Part shown: positions 33,365 through 41,719 of the stretch, piece by piece
Layout: each line of letters opens with the position of its first letter
Numbering within the stretch: the first letter of the stretch is position 1
Source of the DNA: Haloactinospora alba
Lineage (GTDB): Bacteria > Actinomycetota > Actinomycetes > Streptosporangiales > Streptosporangiaceae
Length of the DNA: 64,000 nucleotides
NCBI RefSeq assembly: GCF_006717075.1
Contig: NZ_VFQC01000002.1
Location: forward strand, 1-64,000
Direction: 5' to 3'
Made by a program: the position numbers and the translations under genes
Notes under the pieces: generated by a model
Seen by the model: only the letters and a program-made list of their open reading frames with translations
Databases searched by the model: none
What the model was told of the DNA's origin: nothing

Positions 33365-36175
33365 ATGAGCGGAAATGCTCCCCCTATACCGTTGATCGGC
33401 AGGAACGGTGTCGCGGACGACCTGTTCGGGGCCGTGGCATCCCTGCGGGACGGAAAGGGGGGCTGCCTCGTCCTCGAGGGCCCACCCGGAATAGGGAAAA
33501 CCCGCCTCCTCCAAGAGACCGAGTCCTACGCGCACCGGTGGTGCGTACCCGCCGTCTCGGGACGCGCCACCGAACTCGACCGCGTCATCCCGATGGCGAC
33601 CCTGGGAAGTTTCCCCCTCGGCCGGAAGGCCTCACGCGGGCGGTCCACCGGAACGGACGGCCTGCAGATCGTGGAGAACATCAAGAAACGCCTGGCGACC
33701 TTCTCCCGCAACCGGCCGCTGCTGGTCACACTCGACGACGCCCAGTGGGCCGACGAGCTGACCTCCCTGGCGATACGCCTGTTGGTACCGGAACTGGCCG
33801 ACCTCCCCGTGCTGTGGGTGTTCACGCGGCGGCCGGGCCGCGCCCAGGGCTACGCCCAGGAGTCCATCGACTGGCTGCTGGGCAACGGCGCACGCGCGAT
33901 CCCCGTAACGCCGATGTCCGACCCGGACGTGACCCGACTGTGCACCCTACTCCTGGGAGCGGAACCGGACCGGAAACTGCTCGAACTGGCGCGCCGCAGC
34001 GGCGGGAACCCCTACCTCGCCGAACGCACCATGCGCTACCTGCGCGACAGCGACCTCATCCGGTTCACCGGAACCACGGCGACACTGAGCCGCGAGGAGC
34101 TCCCTCCCGAGTTCCTGCGCGGGGAGGACCACCTGCTGTACAACATCTCGGACGCCACCCGCTGGCTGCTCCAGGCCGGATCGGTCCTCGCCCGCCCCTT
34201 CAGCTCACACGAGATCGCCGGTCTCCTGGGCCAGTCCCCGGTGAGCGTACTCCCCGTGCTGGAGGAGGCGGTCGCCGCCGGGGCCCTCGTCGAACACGAG
34301 GGGGAATTCTCGTTCCGGCACGACCTGGTGCGCACCGCCATGTACAACGCCCTGGCCAGGCCCGTACGCGAGACCCTGCACCGGGAGGCGTTCGCGCTCA
34401 CCCAACAGGCGGGGCGGCCGGTGGAGGAGAGCACGGTACACCTCCTGCACGGCGGTTTCGACGACACCGAACAGGCCCTCGTCGTGCTGTGGCACGCGGC
34501 CGCCCAGGCCGGACCGACCGCGCCGAACACCGCCGCCAACCTGATCCTGCACGCCCTGGAGTCCCTCGCCCCGCGCGACGCGCGGCGCCCCAGCCTGGCC
34601 GCGGAGGCCGTGCGGCTACTGGCGCTGGTGGGGCGGGTCGGCCAAGCCCAGTTCCTGGCGGAAAGCGCGCTGCGCAGCACGTGCACACCCGGTGAGGAGG
34701 GAAGCCTCCTCCTCGGCCTCGCCGAGGCCGCCTACATCCGGGGCAACCACACGGGGGTGGTCGAGTACACCGACCGGGCGCTGGCCATCGCCGACGTTCC
34801 GGTCACCACGCGCTCCCAGCTGGAGGCGATCCGCGCGTTCGGCCTGCTCGACCGGTGGGGAGGGACACGGCCGGTGCGGGACGCCGACCTGTCCGCCTCC
34901 CGAGCGATCGAGAGCGCCCGCGGCACCACCGAGTCCTCAGCCATGACGTGCGGCTACGCGGGACGCTGCATCGCCGCCCGGGAGACGGGAGACCTGGACA
35001 CCGCCACGGACTTCGGGAGGCGGGCCGTACGCATCGCCGACGAGGACGGCGGGGAAGCGCGCCAGCGCCACCCCCGGATCTGGCTGGCCTCGGCACTGAT
35101 CGCGGCGGACGAACTCGACGAGGCGGAACAGACCCTGCTCGTCGACCAGAAGGAAGCCAACCAGCTGGGGACCGCCTGGTCCCAGCCCCTCTGGCACTAC
35201 CAGCGGGCGGCGTTGCGTCTCGCGCTCGGCCAGCTCGACGGCGCCGACGCCGAGGCCACCGTCGGCCTGCGGAAAGCGGAGCAGCTCACCGCGCCCGCCC
35301 AGAACATCAAGCTCCGGGGCGTCCTCGCCCGGGTCGCCCTGCACCGTGGGGATTTCCACGCCTGCCGCACGCACATCGAGGAGGCGCAACGGCTCGTCAT
35401 CGAACGCAACGAACAGTCCCCCAGCGTCCTGGCCTGGACGAGCGCGCTCCTCGCCGACACCGAGAGCGACCCGCACGGGGCCCTTGCCGCGCTCTCGGGC
35501 TTCCTGCACGGTAACCAGCGGACGCGCCTCATCATCCAGGAACCGCAAGCCGTTCCCTACATCGTGGACCTCGCCGTGCGCGCCGGCGCGACGGACGAGT
35601 CCCGGGAGCTGGTGGCGGCGTCCCGCGCCCTCGCGGAGAAGAACCCCCGAACGGCGTTGCTCAACGCCACCTCCCGCCACGCGGAGGGAGTCCTGCGCGG
35701 CGACCTGGCGACGCTGCGGGCCGCGGTGCGGGAGTACGGGTCGAGCCCGCGGAGGCTGGCCGGCGCGCTGGCCATGGAGCACGTGGCCGCGGCCGAGGAC
35801 GAGGCCGGCCAGCGCGAGGAGGCGGTCACGCTGACGGAGAGGGCCCTGGAGGGCTACACCGCCTGCGGCGCGCCCCGGGAGGCACAACGCGCCCGGCAGA
35901 GGCTCCGCGAGCTGGGTGCCGACCGACAGCCGCCGGAGGGCTCGTCCGGGACCGGTATCGGCTGGGCGGACCTCACGGCCGCGGAGCTCCGGGTCGCCCG
36001 GCTGGTCGCCCAGGGGTTCACCAACCGGGAGGTCGCCAAGGAGCTGTTCGTGTCACCGCACACCGTGGACAGCCACCTGCGGAAGAGTTTCAGCAAGCTG
36101 GGCGTGATCAGCCGGGTGGAGCTCACCCGCCACGTCCTCGCCAACGACACCCCCTCCGCGTCCGGCCCGCGGTGA
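33365..36175 (+). CDS. LAL-type LuxR transcriptional regulator 2
   Basis: This 936-residue paralogue of the regulator at 13489-16335 has Walker A GPPGIGKT at 39-46, Walker B ending LDDAQWAD at 123-130, a TPR-like central part, and a C-terminal LuxR HTH from about 870 (LTAAELRVARLVAQGFTN, FVSPHTVDSHLRKSF). It is the likely pathway activator for the right half of the cluster and may work together with, or in place of, its paralogue. AGAGGAACATAT precedes the ATG. A methyltransferase gene follows at 106 bases on the same strand. Confidence 0.92.
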   Translation: MSGNAPPIPLIGRNGVADDLFGAVASLRDGKGGCLVLEGPPGIGKTRLLQETESYAHRWCVPAVSGRATELDRVIPMATLGSFPLGRKASRGRSTGTDGLQIVENIKKRLATFSRNRPLLVTLDDAQWADELTSLAIRLLVPELADLPVLWVFTRRPGRAQGYAQESIDWLLGNGARAIPVTPMSDPDVTRLCTLLLGAEPDRKLLELARRSGGNPYLAERTMRYLRDSDLIRFTGTTATLSREELPPEFLRGEDHLLYNISDATRWLLQAGSVLARPFSSHEIAGLLGQSPVSVLPVLEEAVAAGALVEHEGEFSFRHDLVRTAMYNALARPVRETLHREAFALTQQAGRPVEESTVHLLHGGFDDTEQALVVLWHAAAQAGPTAPNTAANLILHALESLAPRDARRPSLAAEAVRLLALVGRVGQAQFLAESALRSTCTPGEEGSLLLGLAEAAYIRGNHTGVVEYTDRALAIADVPVTTRSQLEAIRAFGLLDRWGGTRPVRDADLSASRAIESARGTTESSAMTCGYAGRCIAARETGDLDTATDFGRRAVRIADEDGGEARQRHPRIWLASALIAADELDEAEQTLLVDQKEANQLGTAWSQPLWHYQRAALRLALGQLDGADAEATVGLRKAEQLTAPAQNIKLRGVLARVALHRGDFHACRTHIEEAQRLVIERNEQSPSVLAWTSALLADTESDPHGALAALSGFLHGNQRTRLIIQEPQAVPYIVDLAVRAGATDESRELVAASRALAEKNPRTALLNATSRHAEGVLRGDLATLRAAVREYGSSPRRLAGALAMEHVAAAEDEAGQREEAVTLTERALEGYTACGAPREAQRARQRLRELGADRQPPEGSSGTGIGWADLTAAELRVARLVAQGFTNREVAKELFVSPHTVDSHLRKSFSKLGVISRVELTRHVLANDTPSASGPR

Positions 36176-36281
36176 CTCCCGTCCCGCCGCTCCCGGGGTG
36201 CCGCGACGCCCCGGGACCACGGACGCGCCCGAACAACCCACCGCCTGCCCCACGAAACGAAACGACACGACAGGAGTGCCC

Positions 36282-37319
36282 ATGACCGCGAACGACTCGT
36301 CCGCCGCCCCGTCGCCGATGCCGCTCATGCAGCTCGCCACGAGCTTCTGGTCGTTCAAGACGCTGGCGGCCGCCCACGAACTCGGACTGTTCTCCCACCT
36401 CTCGGGAACCGACGGCGTCACCAGCGAGGAACTGTCCCGACAGTGGCGGCTCCACCCCCGGCCCGTGGAGATGCTGCTCACCGGCTGCGCCTCCCTGGGG
36501 CTTCTGGAGAAGGTCGACGGCCGCTACCGCAACAGCGCCATGAGCGAGCACTACCTCGTCCCCGGCGGGGAACGCCACTTCGGCGGTCTCGTCTCGATGT
36601 TCGACCAGCGCCTGTACGCGGGGTGGGACCAGCTCACCCGGGCCGTACGGACGAACCGCCCCACCACCTGGGACCCGGACAAGGAACGTTCCCTGTTCGA
36701 GAGCGCCGACCCGCAACTGCTCGACATGTTCTGGGAGGCCATGCACGCCATGTCGAGCCTGACGGCCCGCACCCTGGGCGAGTCCGTCGACCTCGGCCGG
36801 TTCCGGAAACTGCTGGATGTCGGCGGTGGTTCCGGGGCCTTCGACATCGAACTGTGCCGTCAGTACCCCCAGCTGCGGGCGAGCGTCTACGACCTGGACT
36901 TCGTCACCGACATGGCGAAGAGGTACGTGGCCGAGACGGATGTCGCGGACCGGGTCGCGGCGGCCCCGGGCGACTTCTTCGCGGACGGGGAGTTCCCCGG
37001 CGGGCACGACCTGCACCTGTTCTCCATGGTGATGCACGACTGGACCGAGGAACGCAACCGTGAGCTGCTGCGCAAGTCCTTCGCGTCGCTGGAGAGCGGC
37101 GGTGCGGTCCTGCTGTGCGAACTCCTCGTCAACGACGAGAAGACGGGTCCGGCCCCCGCGGCTCTGATGAGCCTGAACAAGCTGGTCGAGACCGAGGGGC
37201 GCAACTACACCAGCGCCGAGTACTTCGACTGGCTCACCGACGCCGGCTTCCGCGATCCCCGCGTGGAGTACTTCGACGCCGTCGGCGCGAACGGGGTGGT
37301 CATCGCCCGCAAACCGTGA
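36282..37319 (+). CDS. O-methyltransferase, plant-type family 2
   Basis: This 345-residue enzyme has the dimerisation winged helix (about 15-100) and SAM domain with LLDVGGGSGAFDIELCRQYP and the catalytic His in SMVMHDWTEERN. It differs clearly from the methyltransferase at 10303-11400, so the cluster has two O-methylation activities. AGGAG lies five to six bases ahead of the ATG at 36282. It follows the LAL regulator 2 gene and ends at a 14-bp-stem terminator. Confidence 0.88.
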   Translation: MTANDSSAAPSPMPLMQLATSFWSFKTLAAAHELGLFSHLSGTDGVTSEELSRQWRLHPRPVEMLLTGCASLGLLEKVDGRYRNSAMSEHYLVPGGERHFGGLVSMFDQRLYAGWDQLTRAVRTNRPTTWDPDKERSLFESADPQLLDMFWEAMHAMSSLTARTLGESVDLGRFRKLLDVGGGSGAFDIELCRQYPQLRASVYDLDFVTDMAKRYVAETDVADRVAAAPGDFFADGEFPGGHDLHLFSMVMHDWTEERNRELLRKSFASLESGGAVLLCELLVNDEKTGPAPAALMSLNKLVETEGRNYTSAEYFDWLTDAGFRDPRVEYFDAVGANGVVIARKP

Positions 37320-37340
37320 CCCCGGCCGGGGAGGACACAC

Positions 37341-37371
37341 GCCGGGGGCCGGGCAACGCCCGGCCCCCGGC
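37341..37371. terminator. Bidirectional terminator
   Basis: Perfect 14-bp stem (37341-37354 with 37358-37371) and an AAC loop, between convergent methyltransferase and wrbA genes. Confidence 0.85.
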
Positions 37372-37424
37372 TGCTGTGCTGCTCCGTCCCTAACCGCGCC
37401 CGGGACGCGGGGTGCGGGAACGTG

Positions 37425-38030
37425 TCACTGCGCGCCCCGGAGGAACCGCGCGGCGACCTCTGCCACCCGGGTCCCCTGGTAGTTGGCCACGGCCAGCTCC
37501 TCCTTGCTGGGGTTCTTCTCCCGGTGGGTGCTGCTCGCCCCGTAGGGGTTGCCGCCGGCCGCCGAGACCGCCTCGTTCGTGTAGCCGAGGGGGACGATGA
37601 TGGACCCCCAGTGCATGAACACGTGGTACATGCTCGTGATCGTGGTCTCCTGCCCGCCGTGGGCCTCGTCGGAGCTGGTGAAACCGCTGACGATCTTGTC
37701 CGCGAGCTTGCCCTCGAACCAGAGGCCGCCGGTTGTGTCCAGGAACTGCTTCAGCTGGGACGAGATGTTGCCGTAGCGGGTGGGCGAGCCGAACACGTAG
37801 GCGTCGGCCCACAGCAGGTCGTCCAGCTCGGCCTCGGGGATGTGCGTGGTGGCCTGCTGGTGTTCGTACCAGTCCGGCTCGTTCTCGATCACGCTCTGGG
37901 GGGCCAACTCCTGCGCGCGGCGCAGCCGCACCTCGGCCCCGGCCTGCCGCGCACCGTCCTCGACCTCGCGCGCGAGCTGGTGGACGTGCCCGGTCGAGCT
38001 GTAGTAGATGACCGCGACTTTCACTGACAT
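37425..38030 (-). CDS. wrbA: WrbA-type NAD(P)H:quinone oxidoreductase
   Basis: The 201-residue flavodoxin-like protein has the FMN phosphate loop YYSSTGHVHQLA (9-20), FGSPTRYGNISSQLKQFLD, and TGGLWFEGKLADKIVSGFTSS, all WrbA marks. WrbA reduces quinones by two electrons and avoids semiquinones. In this setting it may protect the producer against, or reduce, a quinone-type intermediate derived from the aminophenol (inference). It is on the minus strand downstream of the DsbA-like gene, 102 bases away, and could be co-transcribed with it. Confidence 0.9.
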   Translation of the reverse strand: MSVKVAVIYYSSTGHVHQLAREVEDGARQAGAEVRLRRAQELAPQSVIENEPDWYEHQQATTHIPEAELDDLLWADAYVFGSPTRYGNISSQLKQFLDTTGGLWFEGKLADKIVSGFTSSDEAHGGQETTITSMYHVFMHWGSIIVPLGYTNEAVSAAGGNPYGASSTHREKNPSKEELAVANYQGTRVAEVAARFLRGAQ

Positions 38031-38132
38031 GGGAACTCCTCGCCGTAACCGGCTCGAATCCGAGCCGTCGTTTCGCAGGGGTGGACGGGTTGTCCGGAGG
38101 GTCTCCGACCTCCGGCGGGTGCGCGCCGGCGG

Positions 38133-38816
38133 CTAACCGAGCGCGCGGGGAAGGAGGGAGTCGTAGATCTCCGGGGTGTCCCGGTCGATCACCGGGAACC
38201 CGACACCGACGCCGCCCTCCCAGTGCAGTTCGATCCCGGGGTTGTGCACCGGGGGGCCACCGTCCGGGAAGAAGAGGGTGGGGCTTCCCTGCACGGCCTC
38301 GCCCCGGCACAGCGGGACCTGTTCCTCGATGTAGGGCCGGGCCGTCCCGTGGACGAGCCCGTACCGGACCGCGTCCACGTCCAGCTCGCAGGAGCCGGCG
38401 ACAGCGAGGACCTCGTGCCGCATCGCTATGTTCCGGCTCTCCCCGAAGAACGCGCGGCGGAGGGCGCGGTCGAAGCCCGAGCTCGCTTCGAGCCCCTGAG
38501 CCTTGGCGACCTCGACCGCTTCCATCGCCGGAACGGTGGTGACCGGATAGTCGTGCGCCGGCCCCTGCCACATCTGCCATCCCGCTTCCGGCTCCGTTCC
38601 GCCGGCGACCGGGGTCTCCGCGTCCAGGATCAGCTTGGGTGTGGCCATGTCGTTGATCAGTTCCAGGGGGAAGGGACGGATGTCGAACCGCACCGTCTCC
38701 TGCATGCCCAAGCGGTGACGCGCCGCGTACAGCCGGTGGAGCGCGACGTGCGCCCACGGACAGCCGAGGTCGCCGTACATGACGATGGTTCCCGGAGCCA
38801 CGTCGACGGGTGCCAT
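38133..38816 (-). CDS. DsbA-superfamily protein (FrnE/HCCA-isomerase-like)
   Basis: The 227-residue thioredoxin-fold protein has an inserted helical domain. The active-site region is GDLGCPWAHVALHRL, that is CPWA: the first cysteine (C19) is present but the second is missing. It is therefore probably not a disulfide oxidase; it may be a glutathione/mycothiol-dependent isomerase or transferase of the HCCA-isomerase kind. QGSPTLFFPDGG contains the expected cis-Pro region. GGAGG stands five bases before ATG 38816. A site resembling the TetR operator lies at 38881-38900, tying it to the monooxygenase operon. Confidence 0.78.
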   Translation of the reverse strand: MAPVDVAPGTIVMYGDLGCPWAHVALHRLYAARHRLGMQETVRFDIRPFPLELINDMATPKLILDAETPVAGGTEPEAGWQMWQGPAHDYPVTTVPAMEAVEVAKAQGLEASSGFDRALRRAFFGESRNIAMRHEVLAVAGSCELDVDAVRYGLVHGTARPYIEEQVPLCRGEAVQGSPTLFFPDGGPPVHNPGIELHWEGGVGVGFPVIDRDTPEIYDSLLPRALG

Positions 38817-38880
38817 GGAAGCCTCCAACCTCACGTTCAACTCCACCGAGGGCACGCGCCCCCGCTCACCTCCAGAGCAT

Positions 38881-38900
38881 AAACGGAAGAGATTCCGGAT
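38881..38900. promoter_or_regulatory. TetR-type operator, site 2 (degenerate)
   Basis: AAACGGAAGAGATTCCGGAT keeps the whole left arm and central AG of the palindrome at 29382-29401; six of nine right-arm bases agree. It lies 65-84 bases upstream of the DsbA-like start. Confidence 0.55.
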
Positions 38901-39022
38901 GCAATGCCCAGAGCTCCGCCCCTCGGACACGTCCCCCGTCACACAAACGTCGGGTGGCGGGAAGGGAGCTGGTTCCGCTCCCCTACCCGCCACCCGAACG
39001 CCGCGGTAGCCGAGCTACGGCT

Positions 39023-39188
39023 GAGGTCCTGCTTTTCGGACGCTTGCCCTGCTGCGCGTCGCCCCGGCACACCGCCCGGCGGCGTTCCCGCCGGTCGACG
39101 GAGGGTCCGCTCCGCCTCCCTGGCCGGCCGTGCCGGGCGGCACCGGAGACGCCGCTCGCGACGAACAGCGCCCAAAAAACAGGACCTA
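39023..39188. repeat. MITE-like repeat, copy D (166 bp)
   Basis: Inverted relative to copies A and C. It begins GAGGTCCTGCTTTTCGGACGC and ends GCGCCCAAAAAACAGGACCTA. The final CTA is, on the minus strand, the TAG stop of the VOC gene. Confidence 0.85.
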
Positions 39189-39566
39189 AGAGGGCTGCCC
39201 CTCGTAGATCGTGATCCGGTACCCGTCGGGGTCCTCGAAGATGAACTCGCGCCCGCAGGAGCCGTCACACAACGGCTTGACGATGGGCACGTCGTGCTCC
39301 GCGAGCTTCGCGGCGACCTTGTCCGGGTCCTCCGCCTTGATCCAGATCACCACGCCCCACGCGACCTTCGACACGGCGTCGAGATCGTCCGTAGCCTGGC
39401 GCAGAGCCACCTTGATCGGCTCGCTCCCCAGGACAGCGGCGTTGGGCACCTTCGTCGGGACCGTGTGGAAACCGACGATGTCCGTGTAGAACCGGCGGGA
39501 CCGTTCGAGGTCCCGCACCTGCAGGGTGAGGAAGTCCGGACCGACCACGTTCACGTTCTCCGACAT
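39186..39566 (-). CDS. VOC (glyoxalase/dioxygenase superfamily) protein
   Basis: This 126-residue single-domain VOC protein begins with VNVVGPDFLTLQVRDLERSRRFYTDIVGF and ends with REFIFEDPDGYRITIYEG, the paired beta-alpha-beta modules of the superfamily. Such proteins bind or modify small molecules: drug-binding resistance proteins, isomerases, dioxygenases. Here it may be a self-resistance protein, but that is a guess. AAGGAGACGCTCGC precedes the ATG at 39566. The stop codon is formed by repeat copy D. Confidence 0.85.
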   Translation of the reverse strand: MSENVNVVGPDFLTLQVRDLERSRRFYTDIVGFHTVPTKVPNAAVLGSEPIKVALRQATDDLDAVSKVAWGVVIWIKAEDPDKVAAKLAEHDVPIVKPLCDGSCGREFIFEDPDGYRITIYEGQPS

Positions 39567-39727
39567 GCGAGCGTCTCCTTCGTGGTGTTGTGACAACAAC
39601 GCGCGAACCGCTGGTCTCCACGCCACCGGCGGGAACCAGCTTCCTCCACCATGGCCGCCGTGACATCACGTCTTCGCGCGATTCCCGCACGAGCGGCCTC
39701 CGCGCCGGTCGGGGAACGCCGCAGAGG

Positions 39728-40543
39728 TCAGGGTTTGACCGCCACGCCGGCGTACTCGTCCACTGGCCAGACGGCGTCCGCCGAGGCCGGTTCGGGACGC
39801 CACAGCGGGCAGGACACGAGCCCCGGCTCCACCAGCTCCCAGCCGGCGAACAAGGCGGTGATCTCCTCGGGGGTGCGCACCGTGATGGCGGGGGTTCCCC
39901 GCTCGTTCCACACGCGCGCCACCTCGTGAGCGCGCTCCGGAGCGACCACGTCCGTGGGGTGCGAGATCACCAGGTAGCTCCCGGAGACGAGCTCTCCGGA
40001 CAGGTGGTCGAGCACCCGGCGCGCCTCGTGGTCGTCGTCCAGGAAGTTGACCACCCCCAGCAGCATCAGCGCCACCGGTCGCGAAAGGTCCAGGGTGCGC
40101 GCGGCCTGTCGCAGCACCCGCCGCGGGTCGCGCAGGTCCGCGTCGACGTAGTCGGTGGCGCCCTCCCCACTGCTGGTGAGCAACGCCCGCGCGTGGGTGA
40201 GGACCAGCGGGTCGTTGTCCACGTAGACCACCCGGGACTCGGGGGCGAGCGCCTGGGCGACCTCGTGCGTATTGTCCGCGGTGGGCAGCCCGGTACCGAT
40301 GTCCAGGAACCGGCGCACACCGGCCTCCGCCACGAGGTAGCGCACCGCGCGGCCCAGGAACGCCCGGTCCGCCCGGGCGTTGTCCACGATCTCGGGGTAG
40401 AGGTGCCGGATGCTGTCTCCCAGCTCCCGGTCGGCGGGATAATTCTCCTTCCCGCCGAGCCAGTGGTTCCACACGCGGGCGTTGTGCGCCACCTCCGGAT
40501 CAACTCGGCCGGCGGCTCCGGTGTCGGGGGTGGGATCCTCCAT
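39728..40543 (-). CDS. SAM-dependent methyltransferase of the DUF574 type
   Basis: At 271 residues this matches the actinomycete DUF574/Methyltransf_19 family: NHWLGGKENYPADRELGD, RAFLGRAVRYLVAEAGVRRFLDIGTGLPTADNTHEVAQ, VVYVDNDPLVLTHARALL, and a late PLWRPE. The biochemical role of this family is not settled; several members sit in antibiotic clusters or near signalling genes. AAGGA lies seven bases before the ATG at 40543. Repeat copy E starts 48 bases upstream. Confidence 0.88.
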   Translation of the reverse strand: MEDPTPDTGAAGRVDPEVAHNARVWNHWLGGKENYPADRELGDSIRHLYPEIVDNARADRAFLGRAVRYLVAEAGVRRFLDIGTGLPTADNTHEVAQALAPESRVVYVDNDPLVLTHARALLTSSGEGATDYVDADLRDPRRVLRQAARTLDLSRPVALMLLGVVNFLDDDHEARRVLDHLSGELVSGSYLVISHPTDVVAPERAHEVARVWNERGTPAITVRTPEEITALFAGWELVEPGLVSCPLWRPEPASADAVWPVDEYAGVAVKP

Positions 40544-40590
40544 CACAGCGTCCTTCCCGGTTCGAACGGCCTCCACGATGGCGCTGAGCC

Positions 40591-40756
40591 TAGGTCCTGT
40601 TTTTCGGACGCTTGTCCTGTTGCGCGCCGCCCCAGGACACCGCCCGGCGGCGTTCCCGCCGGTCGACGGAGGGTCCGCTCCGCCTCCCTGGCCGGCCGTG
40701 CCGGACGGCACCGGAGACGCCGCTCGCGACGAACAGCGCCCAAAAAACAGGACCTA
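40591..40756. repeat. MITE-like repeat, copy E (166 bp)
   Basis: The best-preserved copy: TAGGTCCTGTTTTTCGGACG at the left, GCGCCCAAAAAACAGGACCTA-type end at the right, TA on both sides, flanked by C and G. Same orientation as D. Unlike the other copies it does not touch a stop codon. Confidence 0.88.
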
Positions 40757-40901
40757 GCGGCGGCGGGCGGGACACGTGCTACGGCCACGCGGACGTACGG
40801 AACGGGGCGCAACAGTGCGCCCCGCGGAGCGGGGCCTCCCCGGATTCGGCCCGGTGCGGCCGGCGGGCGCGAACACGCCGGACGGTTCCCTCCCGACCGC
40901 G

Positions 40902-41438
40902 CTACCCGCGCGGTGCCGCCTGGGAGTACAGGTAGAGCAACGCGTTCACCGAGGTCCCCGACACGAGTTCCCGCCGCGCCACCAGGTCGGGGACGCACGC
41001 GAGCGGCAGCCACACAATCCGCTCGGCTTCCCAGTCCTCCGTGGGAGCGCCGACGTACTCGGCGGAGTCGGCGCGGAAGACGTGGTGTTCGGAGTCGCTG
41101 ATCCCGGGGGACGGCTGGACGTAGAGCAGGGGGCGCAGCGGCCCCGGACGCCACCCCGTCTCCTCCTCGACCTCCCGGGCCGCCGCCTCCACCGGCTCCT
41201 CGCCCTCGTGCACCCCGCCGATCGGGATCTCGTAGGCCCAGGTGTCGGTGATGAAGCGGTGCCGCCACTCCAACAGCACCCGGCATTGGTCGTCCATGAC
41301 GACCGCACCCGCGCCGGGGGCCGACCGGATCAGCCGGTGCTGCAGGCGCCGGCCGCCGGTGATCTCCACGTCGGCGACGCGCAGGTCCAGCCACGGGTCG
41401 GTGTACAGCGGCTTCTCGGAGTAGACGGTCCAGCGCAT
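40902..41438 (-). CDS. NUDIX hydrolase
   Basis: The 178-residue protein contains a full NUDIX box: GGVHEGEEP, then AAREVEEETGW, fitting G-x5-E-x7-RE-x2-EE-x-G. The N-terminal beta sheet (WLDLRVADVEI) resembles ADP-ribose pyrophosphatase-like members that hydrolyse nucleoside diphosphate derivatives. The exact substrate is unknown. I start at ATG 41438 (MRWTVYSEK) on family length; the GTG at 41510 or ATG at 41498 are possible longer starts, and none has an ideal ribosome site. Confidence 0.85.
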   Translation of the reverse strand: MRWTVYSEKPLYTDPWLDLRVADVEITGGRRLQHRLIRSAPGAGAVVMDDQCRVLLEWRHRFITDTWAYEIPIGGVHEGEEPVEAAAREVEEETGWRPGPLRPLLYVQPSPGISDSEHHVFRADSAEYVGAPTEDWEAERIVWLPLACVPDLVARRELVSGTSVNALLYLYSQAAPRG

Positions 41439-41689
41439 ACGGCGGCTGCTCCCAGCGACGGTGTCGGTGCCGCCTTCCAGGAGACCACGCCCGGCCATCG
41501 GCTTCGGCACCGACGCGGTCGGTGAGGCCGAGGGCCGGCGGGCCGGGCCGAAGGCACCGGAACCACCGGGAAGCCCGGTCCCACCAGCACGCCGCGCGCG
41601 GTCGCCTCCCGTCTTCCACCGCTCTCCCCGCCCGTCGGGGTGTGAGCGAACCCACCGCCCCCGTCGCCGCCCGTTACGGGTAGAATTTG

Positions 41690-41703
41690 TGTACTGATGT
41701 ACA
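41690..41703. promoter_or_regulatory. Operator candidate of the SMR-TetR operon
   Basis: TGTACTGATGTACA has five-base arms. It follows a possible -10 box TAGAAT (41681-41686) and lies 17 bases before the SMR start codon, a position suited to repression by the TetR encoded in the same operon. Confidence 0.55.
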
Positions 41704-41719
41704 TAAAAGTGGAGGTTCG

